A DNA stretch of 64,000 nucleotides from Nesterenkonia sp. F (GCF_000220985.1 NZ_AFRW01000012.1:27528-91527); one strand, 5' to 3'; positions 10,811-20,274 are shown, counted from the first letter of the stretch. A program made the numbers and translations. Notes: generated from the sequence alone by a model not told the origin.

Positions 10811-10827
10811 ATCCTACGGATTAGAGT
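10811..10827. promoter_or_regulatory. Interlocked divergent promoters of dapD and dapE
   Basis: Within 30 bp between the two start codons are a minus-strand TAGGAT (10811-10816) serving dapD and a plus-strand TAGAGT (10822-10827) serving dapE. Each lies six or seven bases from its start codon. The two -10 boxes are only 5 bp apart and back to back, so each promoter's upstream region lies in the other gene's coding start and polymerase can probably occupy only one at a time. Confidence 0.7.
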
Positions 10828-10833
10828 GGGCGC

Positions 10834-12057
10834 ATGTCCGAGCGCCATGACTCCAGTCCGTCCGTGTCCGCAGAATCCGCCGGAACCGCCGATGCCGCGG
10901 ATCGCCGGGATGCGCTCGGCGTCTCGCCGACGGTGCTCGACCCTGACGCCGACGTCGTCGAGCTCACCGAGCGGATCATCGCCTGCGCCTCGGTCTCCGG
11001 CGAGGAGACCGCGCTGGCCGACGCCGTCGCGGCCGCGCTGGCGCGGTTGGAGGTGCTGGACCTCCATCGCGACGGCGACACGATCATCGCCCGCACCGAC
11101 ACCGGAGCGGCCGAGCGGGTGGTGCTGGCCGGACACCTGGACACCGTCCCGCTGCCGAGCTCCGCGCATCCGGAGCGCGCCCGCGGGACCGTGCCGCCGC
11201 AGTGGGCGGGCGAGATCCTCTACGGCCGCGGCGCGGTCGACATGAAGGGCGGCGTCGCAGTGCAGCTGAAGCTCGCCGCCGAGGTCGCCGCGCAGGTCCG
11301 GGCGCTGGCCGCCGGAGCCTCGCTGGACCGGGAGGTGACCTGGGTCTTCTACGACCATGAGGAGGTCGCATCCCACCTGTCCGGGCTCGGACGGGTGATG
11401 CGGCGGGTGCCGGAGCTGCTCACCGGTGACTTCGCCGTGCTGCTGGAGCCCACCGACGGCGTCGTCGAGGGCGGCTGCAACGGCACCTGCCGGATCCGGG
11501 CGACCGTCCACGGCACCGCCGCCCACTCCGGGCGCGCCTGGATGGGGCGCAACGCCATCCACCGGGCCGCACCGGTGCTCGCCGCGCTGGAGGCCTACCA
11601 GCCGCGCACCGTCGAGGTCGAGGGGCTGGCCTACCGCGAGGGGATGAACGCGGTGGACATCTCCGGCGGCATCGCCGGCAACGTGATCCCCGACGTCTGC
11701 ACGATCGAGATCAACCACCGCTTCGCCCCGGACACCACCGAGGAGCAGGCCCACGAGCGGATCCGCGCGCTGCTGCGCTCCGCCGGAGTGTCCGACGAGC
11801 AGACCGAGGTCACCGACACCTCGGCCGCCGCGCGTCCCGGGCTGGGCCACCCGGTGGCGCGGGCCTTCGTCGAGGCCGTCGGCGGCGAGCCGAAGCCGAA
11901 GTACGGCTGGACCGACGTCGCGCGCTTCTCCGCGCTGGGCGTGCCGGCGGTGAACTTCGGCCCCGGCGACGCCCTGCTGGCCCACACCGACGACGAGCAT
12001 GTCTCGGCCACCGCGCTGCGCGCCTGCCACGCGGCGCTGAGCCGCTGGCTGGGCTGA
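10834..12057 (+). CDS. dapE: Succinyl-diaminopimelate desuccinylase
   Basis: 407 residues of the M20 metallopeptidase fold. It hydrolyses N-succinyl-LL-diaminopimelate to LL-diaminopimelate and succinate using two zinc ions. Metal-site motifs are GHLDTVP (His/Asp), [11 protein letters not shown] (bridging Asp), the catalytic Glu pair in FYDHEEV, and EPTDG. A lid/dimerisation domain covers roughly residues 200-310 ([21 protein letters not shown]). The N-terminal 40 residues are longer than usual and low in conservation. The start at 10834 coincides with the predicted transcription start, giving a leaderless message. Confidence 0.93.
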   Translation: MSERHDSSPSVSAESAGTADAADRRDALGVSPTVLDPDADVVELTERIIACASVSGEETALADAVAAALARLEVLDLHRDGDTIIARTDTGAAERVVLAGHLDTVPLPSSAHPERARGTVPPQWAGEILYGRGAVDMKGGVAVQLKLAAEVAAQVRALAAGASLDREVTWVFYDHEEVASHLSGLGRVMRRVPELLTGDFAVLLEPTDGVVEGGCNGTCRIRATVHGTAAHSGRAWMGRNAIHRAAPVLAALEAYQPRTVEVEGLAYREGMNAVDISGGIAGNVIPDVCTIEINHRFAPDTTEEQAHERIRALLRSAGVSDEQTEVTDTSAAARPGLGHPVARAFVEAVGGEPKPKYGWTDVARFSALGVPAVNFGPGDALLAHTDDEHVSATALRACHAALSRWLG

Positions 12058-12148
12058 GCCGGTCGTCCGGGATATCCTCCGGGTGTGAGACGGATTACGG
12101 TTCGGTCACCAGGTCATCACCGCTCTTCTGCGGAGGGGCCTGCGGCCC

Positions 12149-12154
12149 TAGTCT
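12149..12154 (+). promoter_or_regulatory. Probable promoter of the TAXI-TRAP operon (-10 TAGTCT)
   Basis: CCCTAGTCT lies 74 bp before the binding-protein gene. A ribosome site AGGAGGAG directly precedes its ATG. Confidence 0.45.
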
Positions 12155-12227
12155 GGCCTGACCGGACCGGCGGCGACCCCGCCCCGATCCGTGACGACGC
12201 GTCACATCGCATCATCAGGAGGAGACC

Positions 12228-13232
12228 ATGAGGATCCGAAGCACTGCGGCCGCGGCGACTGCGGCGGCGGCCATGCTGGCCCTGTCGGCCTGCGGCGGCG
12301 ACGACGGCGAGTCCGGAGGCGACGGCGGCTCCGGCGACGGCGACTTCGTCACCGATCTGACCTTCGGCACCGGCGGCACGTCGGGCACCTACTATCCGCT
12401 CGGCGGCGAGCTGACCGACATCTTCTCGTCGAGCATTGACGACGTCTCGGTCAACTACGTCGAATCGGGCGCCTCTGCCGAGAACCTGGGGCAGATCTAC
12501 CAGGAGGAGTGGCAGCTGGGCATGACCCAGAACGACACGGCCAATCTGGCCGTCAACGGCGAGCTCGAGGGGCTGGAGGGCGAGCAGATCGACAACGTCG
12601 GCTGGATCGCCAACCTGTACCCGGAGGCTGCGCACATCATCGTCCGCGAGGACGCGGACATCGACTCCGTCGAGGACCTCGAGGGCGCCACGGTCGCCGT
12701 CGGCGACGCCGGCTCGGGCACCCGCGCCATCTCCGACGCGATCCTCTCGGCCTATGGCCTGGAGGAGGGCGACTACACGCCGGAGGTCACCGACTTCGGC
12801 ACTTCCACCGAGATGCTCGCCGACGGGCAGATCGACGCGACGATCTTCGTCGTCGGCACGCCGGTGGCCGGGCTGACCCAGCTGGCCGCCTCCACCGACG
12901 TGGAGCTGCTGCCGGTCGAGGACGAGCAGGCGGAGACCATCTCCGAGGAGTCCGGCGCCGAGGCCTACGACATCAGCGCCGACGCCTACGACTTCCTCGA
13001 CGAGGACGTCCAGACCGTCTCGGTCTTCGCCTCGCTGGTGGCCTCGACCTCGCAGGTCAGCGAGGACGTCGCCTATGAGATGACCCAGGCGATCTTCGAG
13101 AACTCCGACCAGATCACCCTCGACGTCGGCGGCTCGATCACTCAGGACGAGGCCCTGGTCGGCATCGGCGACGTGCCGCTGCACCCGGGCGCCGAGCGGT
13201 ACTACGACGAGCAGGGCGTCGAGCTGCCGTGA
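12228..13232 (+). CDS. TAXI-family TRAP transporter solute-binding lipoprotein
   Basis: 334 residues. The signal peptide ends in a lipobox, ALSAC (Cys about 23), followed by a Gly/Asp/Ser linker, so it is anchored outside the membrane. The mature part has the TAXI hallmark FGTGGTSGTYYPLGGEL near the N terminus and VGDAGSGTRAISDAILSAYGL in the second lobe, which are the ligand-cradle regions of the family. Known TAXI substrates include glutamate, 2-oxoglutarate and other organic acids; this one cannot be assigned. Its stop overlaps the GTG of the permease gene, so they are coupled. Spacing to the ribosome site AGGAGGAG supports the ATG at 12228. Confidence 0.93.
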   Translation: MRIRSTAAAATAAAAMLALSACGGDDGESGGDGGSGDGDFVTDLTFGTGGTSGTYYPLGGELTDIFSSSIDDVSVNYVESGASAENLGQIYQEEWQLGMTQNDTANLAVNGELEGLEGEQIDNVGWIANLYPEAAHIIVREDADIDSVEDLEGATVAVGDAGSGTRAISDAILSAYGLEEGDYTPEVTDFGTSTEMLADGQIDATIFVVGTPVAGLTQLAASTDVELLPVEDEQAETISEESGAEAYDISADAYDFLDEDVQTVSVFASLVASTSQVSEDVAYEMTQAIFENSDQITLDVGGSITQDEALVGIGDVPLHPGAERYYDEQGVELP

Positions 13233-15398
13233 CCGACGTCCCCTCCGCCGACCGGCCCTCGGCTGCTCCGCAGCCGGGGGCCGGCCCCCGGAACGAGACC
13301 GCCCGGAACGAGACCGCCGGGGATGACGCTGCTCAGGACGAGGCGAGCCGGGACCAGGCCGCCGAAGTCCTCCGCGAGAAGGACACCTCCAGCCGCTATC
13401 GCACCGACATCGGCTGGTGGGGCTGGATCGTGGGGGCGATCTCCGTCGTCTTCACGCTGTACCACCTCTATGCGGCGCTGGAGCGGCCGTTCAACAACTG
13501 GATGCACGGCTCGCTGCACCTGGCCGGGGCGACCTCGCTGATCTTCCTGCTGTATCCGGCCTCGCGCCGGCTGCTGCGCGCCGTCGGTCCGGTGCCCCGG
13601 TGGCGCCGGGCGCTGACCGGCGCCGGCGGCTCGGTGCCGGTCTACGACGCGGTGCTGGCCGCCGCGGGGCTGTTCTGCAATCTCTACATCTTCGTCGAGT
13701 ACACCCGGCTGACCGGCAACTCGGTGCAGGTGCTGGGCTACAGCGACATGGACCAGCTCGTCGCGATCCTCGGGATCGTGCTGGTGCTGGAGGCGACTCG
13801 CCGCTGCGTGGGCGTGCCGATCGTGATCATCGCGCTGCTGGCGATGGCCTACGCGCTCTTCGGCGACCGCAGCCCGCTGTTCTCGCACGCGGGGATGACG
13901 CTGGAGGGCTTCGCCACCGACACCTTCCTCTCCATCGGCTCGGGCATCTTCGGCACGCCGCTGCAGGTCTCGTCGAACTTCATCTTCCTCTTCCTGTTCT
14001 TCGCGGTGGTGCTGCTGCGCACCAACATCGGCCAGTTCTTCAACGACCTGGCCTTCCGCGCGGCCGGGAAGTACACCGGCGGACCCGCGAAGGCCGCCAT
14101 CGGCGCCTCCGGACTGCAGGGCATGGTCTCGGGCTCCTCGGTGGCCAACACGGTGGCGTCGGGGTCGTTCACCATCCCGATCATGAAGAAGGCCGGGTTC
14201 AAGCCGCACGTCGCGGCCGCCACCGAGGCCACCGCCTCGACCGGCGGTCAGCTGATGCCGCCGATCAGTGGGGGCGGCGGCGTTCATCATGGCGCAGAAC
14301 GTGCCGGACCTGGAGTACAACGACCTGATCGTCATCGCCGTCATCCCGGCGCTGCTGTACTTCCTCGGAGCCTTCCTCTCCATCCACTTCGAGGCCAAGC
14401 GTCACCGCATCAAGGGTCTGCCGGTCGACGAGCTGCCCAGCTGGCGCTCGCTGCTGGTGCGCGTGGACCTGCTGCTGCCGCTGGTGGTGATCATCTCCAC
14501 GCTGCTCTCCGGGCTGTCGCCGATGCGTGCGGCGCTGCTGGGCATCGGCACAGCCTTCCTGCTGAGCTTCCTGCGGACCTCGACCCGGCTGGGCCTGCGC
14601 GGGATGGTCGAGCTGCTCTCCGCCGGCGCGCGCACCGCGCTGCCGGTCATCGCCGCCTGCGCGACCGCCGGCATCGTCGCCGGCACGGTCACGTCCACCG
14701 GACTGGGCGGACAGCTCGGCGGCGGGCTGGTCGAGCTCGCCGGCGGCAACTTCCTGCTGGTGCTGGTGATGGTGATGATCGCCTGCATCGTGCTCGGCAT
14801 GGGGCTGCCGACGACGGCGAACTACGTGGTCACCGCGACCGTCGCCGCGCCGATCCTGTACAACAACTTCGACGTGCCGCTGATCGCCGCGCACCTGTTC
14901 GTCTTCTTCTTCGGCATCCTCGCCGACATCACCCCGCCGGTCTGCCTGGCCGCCTACGCCGGCGCGGGCATCGCGCATGCGAATCCGATGGCCGCCGGGG
15001 TCTCGGCGCTGCGCATCGCGGTGGCCGGGTTCCTCATCCCCTACGTGTTCATCCTCCAGCCGGCGCTGCTGCTGCAGGGATCCTGGCAGGAGCTGCTCAT
15101 CGGGCTGGTGACGGTGATCGTCGGGATGGTCGGGATCGCCTCCGGGCTCGCCGGGCATCTGGCGGTGCGGGCCACCTGGCTGGAGCGCGTGCTGCTCGTC
15201 GCCGGCGGCCTGGCGCTGATCTATCCGCATCTGGTCGTCTCGCTGGGCGGTCTGGCGGCGATGGGGCTGGGCCTGCTGCTGCAGCTCGGCCGCCGTCGAC
15301 GCGGCGGGGGAGATGCCGACACCGGGGTCGAGTCCGGGGACTCCGGGCCGGCCGGGGCCGTGCGCACCGAGCCCGCCGCCGCGTCCTCTCCGGGCTGA
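13229..15398 (+). pseudogene. Fused TRAP transporter permease (4TM/12TM), single-base frameshift
   Basis: A TAXI-TRAP permease that fuses the small and large membrane subunits and drives Na+- or H+-coupled uptake with the preceding binding protein. The first frame runs to 14267 and ends in the conserved TASTGGQLMPPI; the second frame continues with GAAAFIMAQN. Removing the G at 14268 makes the junction PPIMGAAAFIMA, exactly the family sequence, and gives about 722 residues. Many hydrophobic helices follow, including GMGLPTTANYVVTA near the C terminus. The GTG at 13229 overlaps the binding-protein stop. Read as given, the permease is truncated at its core and the transporter would not work. 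Confidence 0.9.
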
Positions 15399-15432
15399 GG
15401 CGGGCCCGTTGCGCCGGCGCTAGGCTGGGGCC

Positions 15433-16164
15433 ATGACACAGAACAGCGCTGAAGAGCACCGCACCGAGTCCGACCCCCGTCCGATCGCCCTGGTCACCGG
15501 TGCGACGCGGGGGATCGGACGCGCCGTCGCCGAGGACCTGGCCCGCACTCACCGGGTGCTGGTCGGCGGCACCTCGCCCGAGAGGGTGCAGGAGGTCGTC
15601 GACTCCCTCGACGACGCCGCCGGCTTCGTCGCCGATCTGTCCGACGCCGACCAGCTCGACGCCGCCGTCGAGGCGCTGGGCCTGGAGAAGCTGGACCTGC
15701 TGGTCCACTCCGCCGGTGTGGCCTTCGGCGGAGAGATCGGATCCATCCCGGCCCTCGAGTGGCGACGGGTGTTCGAGGTCAACGTCTTCGCCGTCGCCGA
15801 GCTGACCCGGCGGCTGCTGCCGGCCCTGCGCCAGGCTCGGGGGCAGGTCGTCGCGATCAACTCCGGGGCCGGGCACAGGTCGGGCGCGGGCAACGGCCCG
15901 TATGCGGGCAGCAAGTTCGCCCTGCGCGCGCTCACCGACGCGCTGCGCGCCGAGGAGCGCGGCGTCGTGCGGGTGACCTCGATCCACCCGGGTCGCGTGG
16001 ACACCGACATGCAGCGTGACCTGCAGTCCCAGCTGGGCAACAGGAACTATGACGGCACCGTCTACATCGCCCCGGAGACGGTGGCGGAGACGGTGCGGCT
16101 CGCCGTGGACGCCCCGGCGGCCTCGATGGTCGAGGAGCTGTCGATCCGGCCGGTCGCGCAGTGA
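15433..16164 (+). CDS. Short-chain dehydrogenase/reductase
   Basis: 243 residues of the classical SDR fold. It shows the cofactor motif TGATRGIG, the strand motif LLVHSAGVAFGGEIG (NAG equivalent), the catalytic Ser in INSGAGHRSG and the YAGSK active site (Tyr/Lys). The acidic residue that selects NAD(H) is not obvious, and a basic stretch after the nucleotide motif (GTSPERV) would allow NADP(H). Substrate unknown. The start coincides with the transcription start predicted from TAGGCT at 15421-15426 (leaderless). Confidence 0.85.
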   Translation: MTQNSAEEHRTESDPRPIALVTGATRGIGRAVAEDLARTHRVLVGGTSPERVQEVVDSLDDAAGFVADLSDADQLDAAVEALGLEKLDLLVHSAGVAFGGEIGSIPALEWRRVFEVNVFAVAELTRRLLPALRQARGQVVAINSGAGHRSGAGNGPYAGSKFALRALTDALRAEERGVVRVTSIHPGRVDTDMQRDLQSQLGNRNYDGTVYIAPETVAETVRLAVDAPAASMVEELSIRPVAQ

Positions 16165-16383
16165 GCGACTCCGCCGCGAGGTGGGTGCTCGATCGGGGCG
16201 CGCCCGCCTCGCGAGCAGGGCTCGTGATCGGTTCGGAGGGCCTCGAGCGCGGACGGTGTCCACCTTCGAGACATATCTCGGCGACGTGGCGGCGGAGATG
16301 CGTCCGGAAGCGGGACGCCGTTGCGGTCGTCCCCTGATTCAGCGCCGGTCCGCTTGTCGGGCCGCCGAGTAGTCCGGGAACGA

Positions 16384-16419
16384 CTGAGGGTCCCGGTTCT
16401 CATTAACCGGGACCCTCAG
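16384..16419. terminator. 15-bp perfect hairpin downstream of tRNA-Asn
   Basis: The arms at 16384-16398 and 16405-16419 are perfectly complementary over 15 bp, with a 6-base loop. The hairpin starts 8 bp beyond the 3' end of the minus-strand tRNA gene and probably ends its transcript. There is no long U tract, which is common in high-GC actinobacteria. Confidence 0.75.
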
Positions 16420-16426
16420 CGAGAAG

Positions 16427-16498
16427 CTCCCCCAGCTGGATTCGAACCAGCAACCCCTCGATTAACAGTCGAGTGCTCTGCCGTTGAGCTATGGAGGA
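16427..16498 (-). tRNA. tRNA-Asn (anticodon GTT)
   Basis: 72 nt. The acceptor stem pairs TCCTCCA with TGGGGGA and the discriminator is G. D stem AGCTC/GAGC, anticodon loop CTGTTAA, and T arm GCTGGTTCGAATCCAGC. The 3' CCA is not encoded (the next bases are CTT). A minus-strand TACACT at 16512-16517 is the likely -10 box. Confidence 0.95.
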
Positions 16499-16677
16499 TT
16501 GCGACTGAAAAAGTGTAGCAGGATCACGACAGCGGGACGAAATCTGCCCGGAGGATGGCGGGGAGCATCACGCCGCCGGGCCGCTGTGCACCGCTGAGGT
16601 CGCCCCTCGGCGGGCCGCTGACCTGGAGCCGGGCTTCGGACATGGCAGTCCGGCGGTCGAGCAGTACCATGGAGCGC

Positions 16678-17148
16678 GTGCTGACCCCCGATGAGGACAC
16701 CCAGACCGCTCCGGCGGCCGGCGACGCCGCCGCGCCGATCCGTGTGAGCGCCGTGGTCATCCGCAATTCCGACGGCGAGGTGCTGACCGTGCGCAAGGCC
16801 GGCACCGACCGCTTCATGCTGCCCGGCGGCAAGCCCGAGCAGGGGGAGACGCCGCTGCAGACCGCCGCCCGCGAATGCTGCGAGGAGCTCGACGTCCAGC
16901 TGTGGCAGGAGGACCTGAGGCGGTTGGGCACTTTCCGCGCTCCGGCGGCGAACGAGGTCGGTCGTGAGGTCGAGGGTGTGGTCTTCGTCCACGACGCCGT
17001 GCCCGCCGGCGCCGACCACACGCCCTCGGCGGAGATCGAGGAGCTGCGCTGGGTCGACATGACCGCAGAGGAGCCGCCCGCGGATCTGGCCCCGCTGCTG
17101 CGCGACCAGATCGCCCCGGCGCTGCAGGCCGAGGCCGCCGTCGTCTGA
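16678..17148 (+). CDS. Nudix hydrolase
   Basis: 156 residues with a complete Nudix box: GGKPEQGETPL followed by TAARECCEEL, matching Gx5Ex7REx2EE, including the metal-binding glutamates. Such enzymes hydrolyse nucleoside diphosphates linked to another moiety; substrate unknown, with housecleaning or capped-nucleotide roles possible. The GTG at 16678 is preferred because TACCAT at 16665-16670 would start transcription one base before it; an in-frame ATG at 16669 would overlap the -10 box. The gene is followed 39 bp later by the LOG-family gene on the same strand. Confidence 0.88.
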   Translation: MLTPDEDTQTAPAAGDAAAPIRVSAVVIRNSDGEVLTVRKAGTDRFMLPGGKPEQGETPLQTAARECCEELDVQLWQEDLRRLGTFRAPAANEVGREVEGVVFVHDAVPAGADHTPSAEIEELRWVDMTAEEPPADLAPLLRDQIAPALQAEAAVV

Positions 17149-17187
17149 CCGTCCGTCCGCCCCGCCGGACGTCCGGAGGAAGGGCCC

Positions 17188-17736
17188 ATGCCGCGTCTCA
17201 CCGTGTTCACCGGTTCCAGCACCGGTCATGATCCCATCCACCGGCGCGCCGCCGATCAGCTGGGGGCGACGCTCGCCCGACGCGACGTCGAGCTCGTCTA
17301 CGGCGGCGGGCGCATGGGCCTGATGGGCGTGCTCGCCGACGCCGCGCTGGACGCCGGGGGAGTCGTGCACGGGGTGATGCCCCGGCACCTGGTCGACCAC
17401 GAGGACGCCCATACGCGGCTGACCACTCTGGAGGTCGTCGAGGACATGCACGCTCGCAAACGTCGCATGGCCGAGCTGGGGGACGGCTTCCTCGCGCTGC
17501 CCGGCGGCGTCGGCACGCTGGAGGAGCTCGTCGAGATCTGGACCTGGCGACACCTGGGACTGCACGCCAAGCCGGTGGGGCTGCTCGACGTCGCCGGGTT
17601 CTGGCGGCCGCTGCTGGCGCTGGCCGATCACATGGTCGAAGCCGGCTTCCTCTCCCGCAGCCGGCGGGAGGGCCTCTGGACCGGCGAGGACGTCGAGCCG
17701 CTGCTGGACCTGCTGGAGGAGAGCCGCCCCGGCTGA
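17188..17736 (+). CDS. LOG-family protein (TIGR00730 type)
   Basis: 182 residues with the two signatures of the lysine-decarboxylase-like/LOG family: VYGGGRMGLMG near the N terminus and LPGGVGTLEEL (PGGxGTxxE) in the second half. Characterised relatives are cytokinin riboside 5'-monophosphate phosphoribohydrolases that release the base from nucleotides; true lysine decarboxylase activity is not expected. The ATG at 17188 follows GGAGGAAGG. The adjacent Nudix gene makes a nucleotide-recycling role plausible, but that is inference. Confidence 0.9.
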   Translation: MPRLTVFTGSSTGHDPIHRRAADQLGATLARRDVELVYGGGRMGLMGVLADAALDAGGVVHGVMPRHLVDHEDAHTRLTTLEVVEDMHARKRRMAELGDGFLALPGGVGTLEELVEIWTWRHLGLHAKPVGLLDVAGFWRPLLALADHMVEAGFLSRSRREGLWTGEDVEPLLDLLEESRPG

Positions 17737-17866
17737 CGATCATCGACGCCGCCGGCGTCGCCGTCGTGCTGGTTCGCGTCGGGTCGTCGGGCCCGCCCGA
17801 CTGCTATCCTCTCCACGGCCCCGGCCGCCGCCCGGAGCGCCTGGAATCCGCCGATCAGGAGTGAGC

Positions 17867-18742
17867 ATGCCCGCTGCAGACACGACCCCGACCGACGTCG
17901 CCCGGCTCATCATCAGCTGCCCCGACCAGCCGGGGATCGTCGCCGCCGTCTCGGAGGTCATCACGGATCTGGGCGGCAACATCACCACGCTGGACCAGTA
18001 CAGCACCGGGGTCTCGGGCGGACGGTTCTTCCAGCGCACCGTGTTCCATCTGCCGGGACTGGCGGCCGAGCGTCCGCGCGTGGAGGAGGCGATCCGCACC
18101 CGGCTGGCCGACCGCTTCGACATGGAGTGGAGCCTCACCGACGCCGCCACACCGAAGCGGGTGGCGATCTTCGCCTCGAAGACCGATCACTGTCTGCTGG
18201 ACCTGCTCTGGCGGCACCGCCGCGGCGAGATCCCCATGGACATCACCATGGTGATCTCCAACCACCCGGACCTCGCCGACGACGTGCGGCCCTTCGGCAT
18301 CCCGTACTTCCACGTGCCGGTGGAGAAGGGGGACAAGGCCGCCGCCGAGGCGAAGCACCTGGAGCTGCTGCAGGGCAACGTCGACGTCATCGTGCTGGCC
18401 CGCTACATGCAGATCATCTCCGAGAACTTCCTCGAGCAGGTCGGCGCTCCGGTGATCAACATCCACCACAGCTTCCTGCCGGCCTTCATCGGGGCCGGGC
18501 CGTACCAGAAGGCCCGGGACCGCGGCGTGAAGCTGATCGGGGCCACCGCGCACTATGTGACCAAGGACCTCGACGAGGGCCCGATCATCGAGCAGGACGT
18601 CATCCGCGTCTCGCACGAGGACGACGTCGCGCAGCTGACCCGCTACGGCGCCGACGTCGAGCGGGCGGTGCTCTCCCGTGCGGTGCAGTGGCACTGCGAG
18701 GACCGGATCATCCGCAACGGGCAGACCACGATCGTCTTCTGA
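17867..18742 (+). CDS. purU: Formyltetrahydrofolate deformylase
   Basis: 291 residues. An N-terminal ACT domain (LIISCPDQPGIVAAVSEVI) is followed by a formyltransferase-like hydrolase domain. The enzyme hydrolyses 10-formyl-THF to THF and formate, balancing one-carbon pools and supplying formate to purine synthesis. Active-site motifs are NIHHSFLPAFIGAGPY (Asn/His region) and GATAHYVTKDLDEGPII, which contains the catalytic Asp. ATG at 17867 is used; an in-frame GTG lies 6 bases upstream. TATCCT at 17815-17820 is a possible -10 box. Confidence 0.95.
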   Translation: MPAADTTPTDVARLIISCPDQPGIVAAVSEVITDLGGNITTLDQYSTGVSGGRFFQRTVFHLPGLAAERPRVEEAIRTRLADRFDMEWSLTDAATPKRVAIFASKTDHCLLDLLWRHRRGEIPMDITMVISNHPDLADDVRPFGIPYFHVPVEKGDKAAAEAKHLELLQGNVDVIVLARYMQIISENFLEQVGAPVINIHHSFLPAFIGAGPYQKARDRGVKLIGATAHYVTKDLDEGPIIEQDVIRVSHEDDVAQLTRYGADVERAVLSRAVQWHCEDRIIRNGQTTIVF

Positions 18743-18815
18743 TCGGGCGTGCCGGGAGGCGGGTCGCCGGCCTGGGCGACATTACGTCATAGAGGGATTA
18801 TGCAATTCACCTGAT

Positions 18816-18844
18816 GTAGGTGAGGCGATCCTCTTCTGTAGACT
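18816..18844 (+). promoter_or_regulatory. Iron-box-like site and -10 box of the siderophore-interacting protein gene
   Basis: The 19 bases at 18816-18834 match 13 positions of the DtxR/IdeR consensus TTAGGTTAGGCTAACCTAA, including AGGT and CCT in the proper half-sites. TAGACT at 18839-18844 is the -10 box, so the site covers the -35 and spacer region, where an iron-loaded repressor would block transcription. The local sequence is markedly AT-richer than its surroundings. Confidence 0.55.
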
Positions 18845-18875
18845 GCAGGCGCCGTCTTCCCGGAAGGAACCGCCG

Positions 18876-19751
18876 ATGTCGTCCGCACCCTCCAGCTCCT
18901 CCGCACCTTCCAGCTCCTCCGCATCGCCCGCGGCGCGGAAGCCGCGCGTGCAGCACCTGATGCGTGTCGAATCGGTCCGCCGACTGAGCCCGCATCTGGT
19001 GCGGGTGACGCTCGGCGGGGACGGCTTCGCCGGCATCGAATTCAAGGAGGCGACGGACCAGTACATCAAGCTGCTCTTCGCCGACCCGGCCCTGGGCCTG
19101 GAGCGCCCCTATGACATGGAGGCGCTGCGTGAGCGGCTGCCGATGGCGCAGATGCCGGTCACCCGGACCTACACGATCCGCGCGATCGACCGCGCCGCCG
19201 GCACTCTGGCGCTCGACATGGTCACCCACGGCGACGAGGGGCTGGCCGGTCCCTGGGCCGAGCAGGCCCGTCCGGGGGATCTGATCAGCTTCTTCGGCCC
19301 CGGCGGAGGCTACGCCCCGCGATCGGAGGCGGACTGGCATCTGCTGGCCGGCGACGAATCGGCGCTGCCGGCCATCGCGACGGCGCTGGAGGCGATGGAC
19401 CCCGGCGCCCGCGGCGTCGCCGTCGTCGAGGTCCCCACCGCCGCCGACGAAGTCCCGCTCACCGCGCCGGAGGGCGTCGAGGTGCGCTGGCTGCACCGCG
19501 GGGCGGCGTTCACCCCGGAGACCACCCGGCTGACCGAGCACGTCGAGCAGCTCGAGATCCCCGACGGCGACGTCCAGGTCTTCGTCCACGGCGAGCGCGA
19601 GGAGATGAAGCGGCTGCGTCGGCGTCTGGTCGATGAGTGCGGTCTGCCGCGGAAGGGGATGTCGCTCTCGGCCTACTGGGCCCACGGCCGCGTCGAGGAC
19701 CAGTTCCAGGCGGAGAAGCGTCAGCCGATCGGCGCCATCGACCCGGACTGA
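18876..19751 (+). CDS. Siderophore-interacting protein (ViuB/FAD-binding 9 type)
   Basis: 291 residues. Flavin reductases of this family reduce Fe(III)-siderophores in the cytoplasm to release iron. FAD-binding TRTYTIRAID (RxYTxR motif), the family block DLISFFGPGGGY, ADWHLLAGDESALPAI (NADPH side) and the C-terminal SLSAYWAHGRVEDQFQAEKR are all present. A Ser/Pro/Ala-rich start (about 20 residues) is encoded by short imperfect repeats. ATG 18876 follows GGAAGGAA. The iron-box-like site upstream fits iron repression. Confidence 0.92.
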   Translation: MSSAPSSSSAPSSSSASPAARKPRVQHLMRVESVRRLSPHLVRVTLGGDGFAGIEFKEATDQYIKLLFADPALGLERPYDMEALRERLPMAQMPVTRTYTIRAIDRAAGTLALDMVTHGDEGLAGPWAEQARPGDLISFFGPGGGYAPRSEADWHLLAGDESALPAIATALEAMDPGARGVAVVEVPTAADEVPLTAPEGVEVRWLHRGAAFTPETTRLTEHVEQLEIPDGDVQVFVHGEREEMKRLRRRLVDECGLPRKGMSLSAYWAHGRVEDQFQAEKRQPIGAIDPD

Positions 19752-19824
19752 GCCGGCCCGGGCTGAGCCGACCCGCATCGCGCCGTCCCGGACTGCGCCG
19801 GGCGGCCGCGCCGGTTCGCGGCGC

Positions 19825-20274
19825 TCACCCGGAGACGGCGCCGATGCCGCCGAGGATCATCCCCGCCACCAGCAGCCCGACCAGCAGCAGCACGGTGAGT
19901 GCGGCGCAGGGGCCGGCCCACCGGGAGTAGCCGGCCAGTCGGCGCCCGTGCCGGTCCCGCAGCGCCCCGGCGAGCAGCATGAACAGATCGATGACCGCCC
20001 AGGCGGCCGCCAGCGCGAGCAGCGTCTGGCCGAGGACGGCGCGCTCGAGGGCGAGCAGCAGCACGACGCCGGCCGCGGTGAGCAGAAGCTTGGCGGTGCC
20101 GACGGCGGGGCGGCCCAGGTAGAACCAGGCGAGGCCGAGCGGACCGAGCAGCAGCGCCAGACCCCAGGCGACCGGGAACCGCTTCGTCGAGATCGGCCGG
20201 TCGGCATGGGTGCGCCGATCCTCCTCGGTCCAGGTGTTGGCGTAGAGCTCGTCGAAGTCCCAGTCGTCGGCCAT
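19825..20274 (-). CDS. Small TM2-like membrane protein
   Basis: 149 residues with an acidic N terminus (DDWDFDELYANTWTEEDRR) and a hydrophobic core. FPVAWGLALLLGPLGLAWFYLGRPAVGTAKLLLT resembles the TM2-domain pattern of two helices joined by a GxxGxxxFYLG turn, followed by two more helices. Function unknown. The start at 20274 is exactly where a minus-strand TAGGAT (20281-20286) predicts transcription to begin, so the mRNA should be leaderless. Confidence 0.8.
   Translation of the reverse strand: MADDWDFDELYANTWTEEDRRTHADRPISTKRFPVAWGLALLLGPLGLAWFYLGRPAVGTAKLLLTAAGVVLLLALERAVLGQTLLALAAAWAVIDLFMLLAGALRDRHGRRLAGYSRWAGPCAALTVLLLVGLLVAGMILGGIGAVSG

Noticed and set aside
17188..17736. Lysine decarboxylase
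   Set aside because: The PGGxGTxxE motif belongs to the LOG family, whose studied members act on nucleoside monophosphates; the lysine decarboxylase name is historical.
18807..18823. Inverted repeat TCACCT-N5-AGGTGA as an iron-box
   Set aside because: Its half-sites are in the opposite order to DtxR/IdeR sites (ACCT before AGGT). The overlapping site at 18816 fits better. It may still be a binding site of another regulator.
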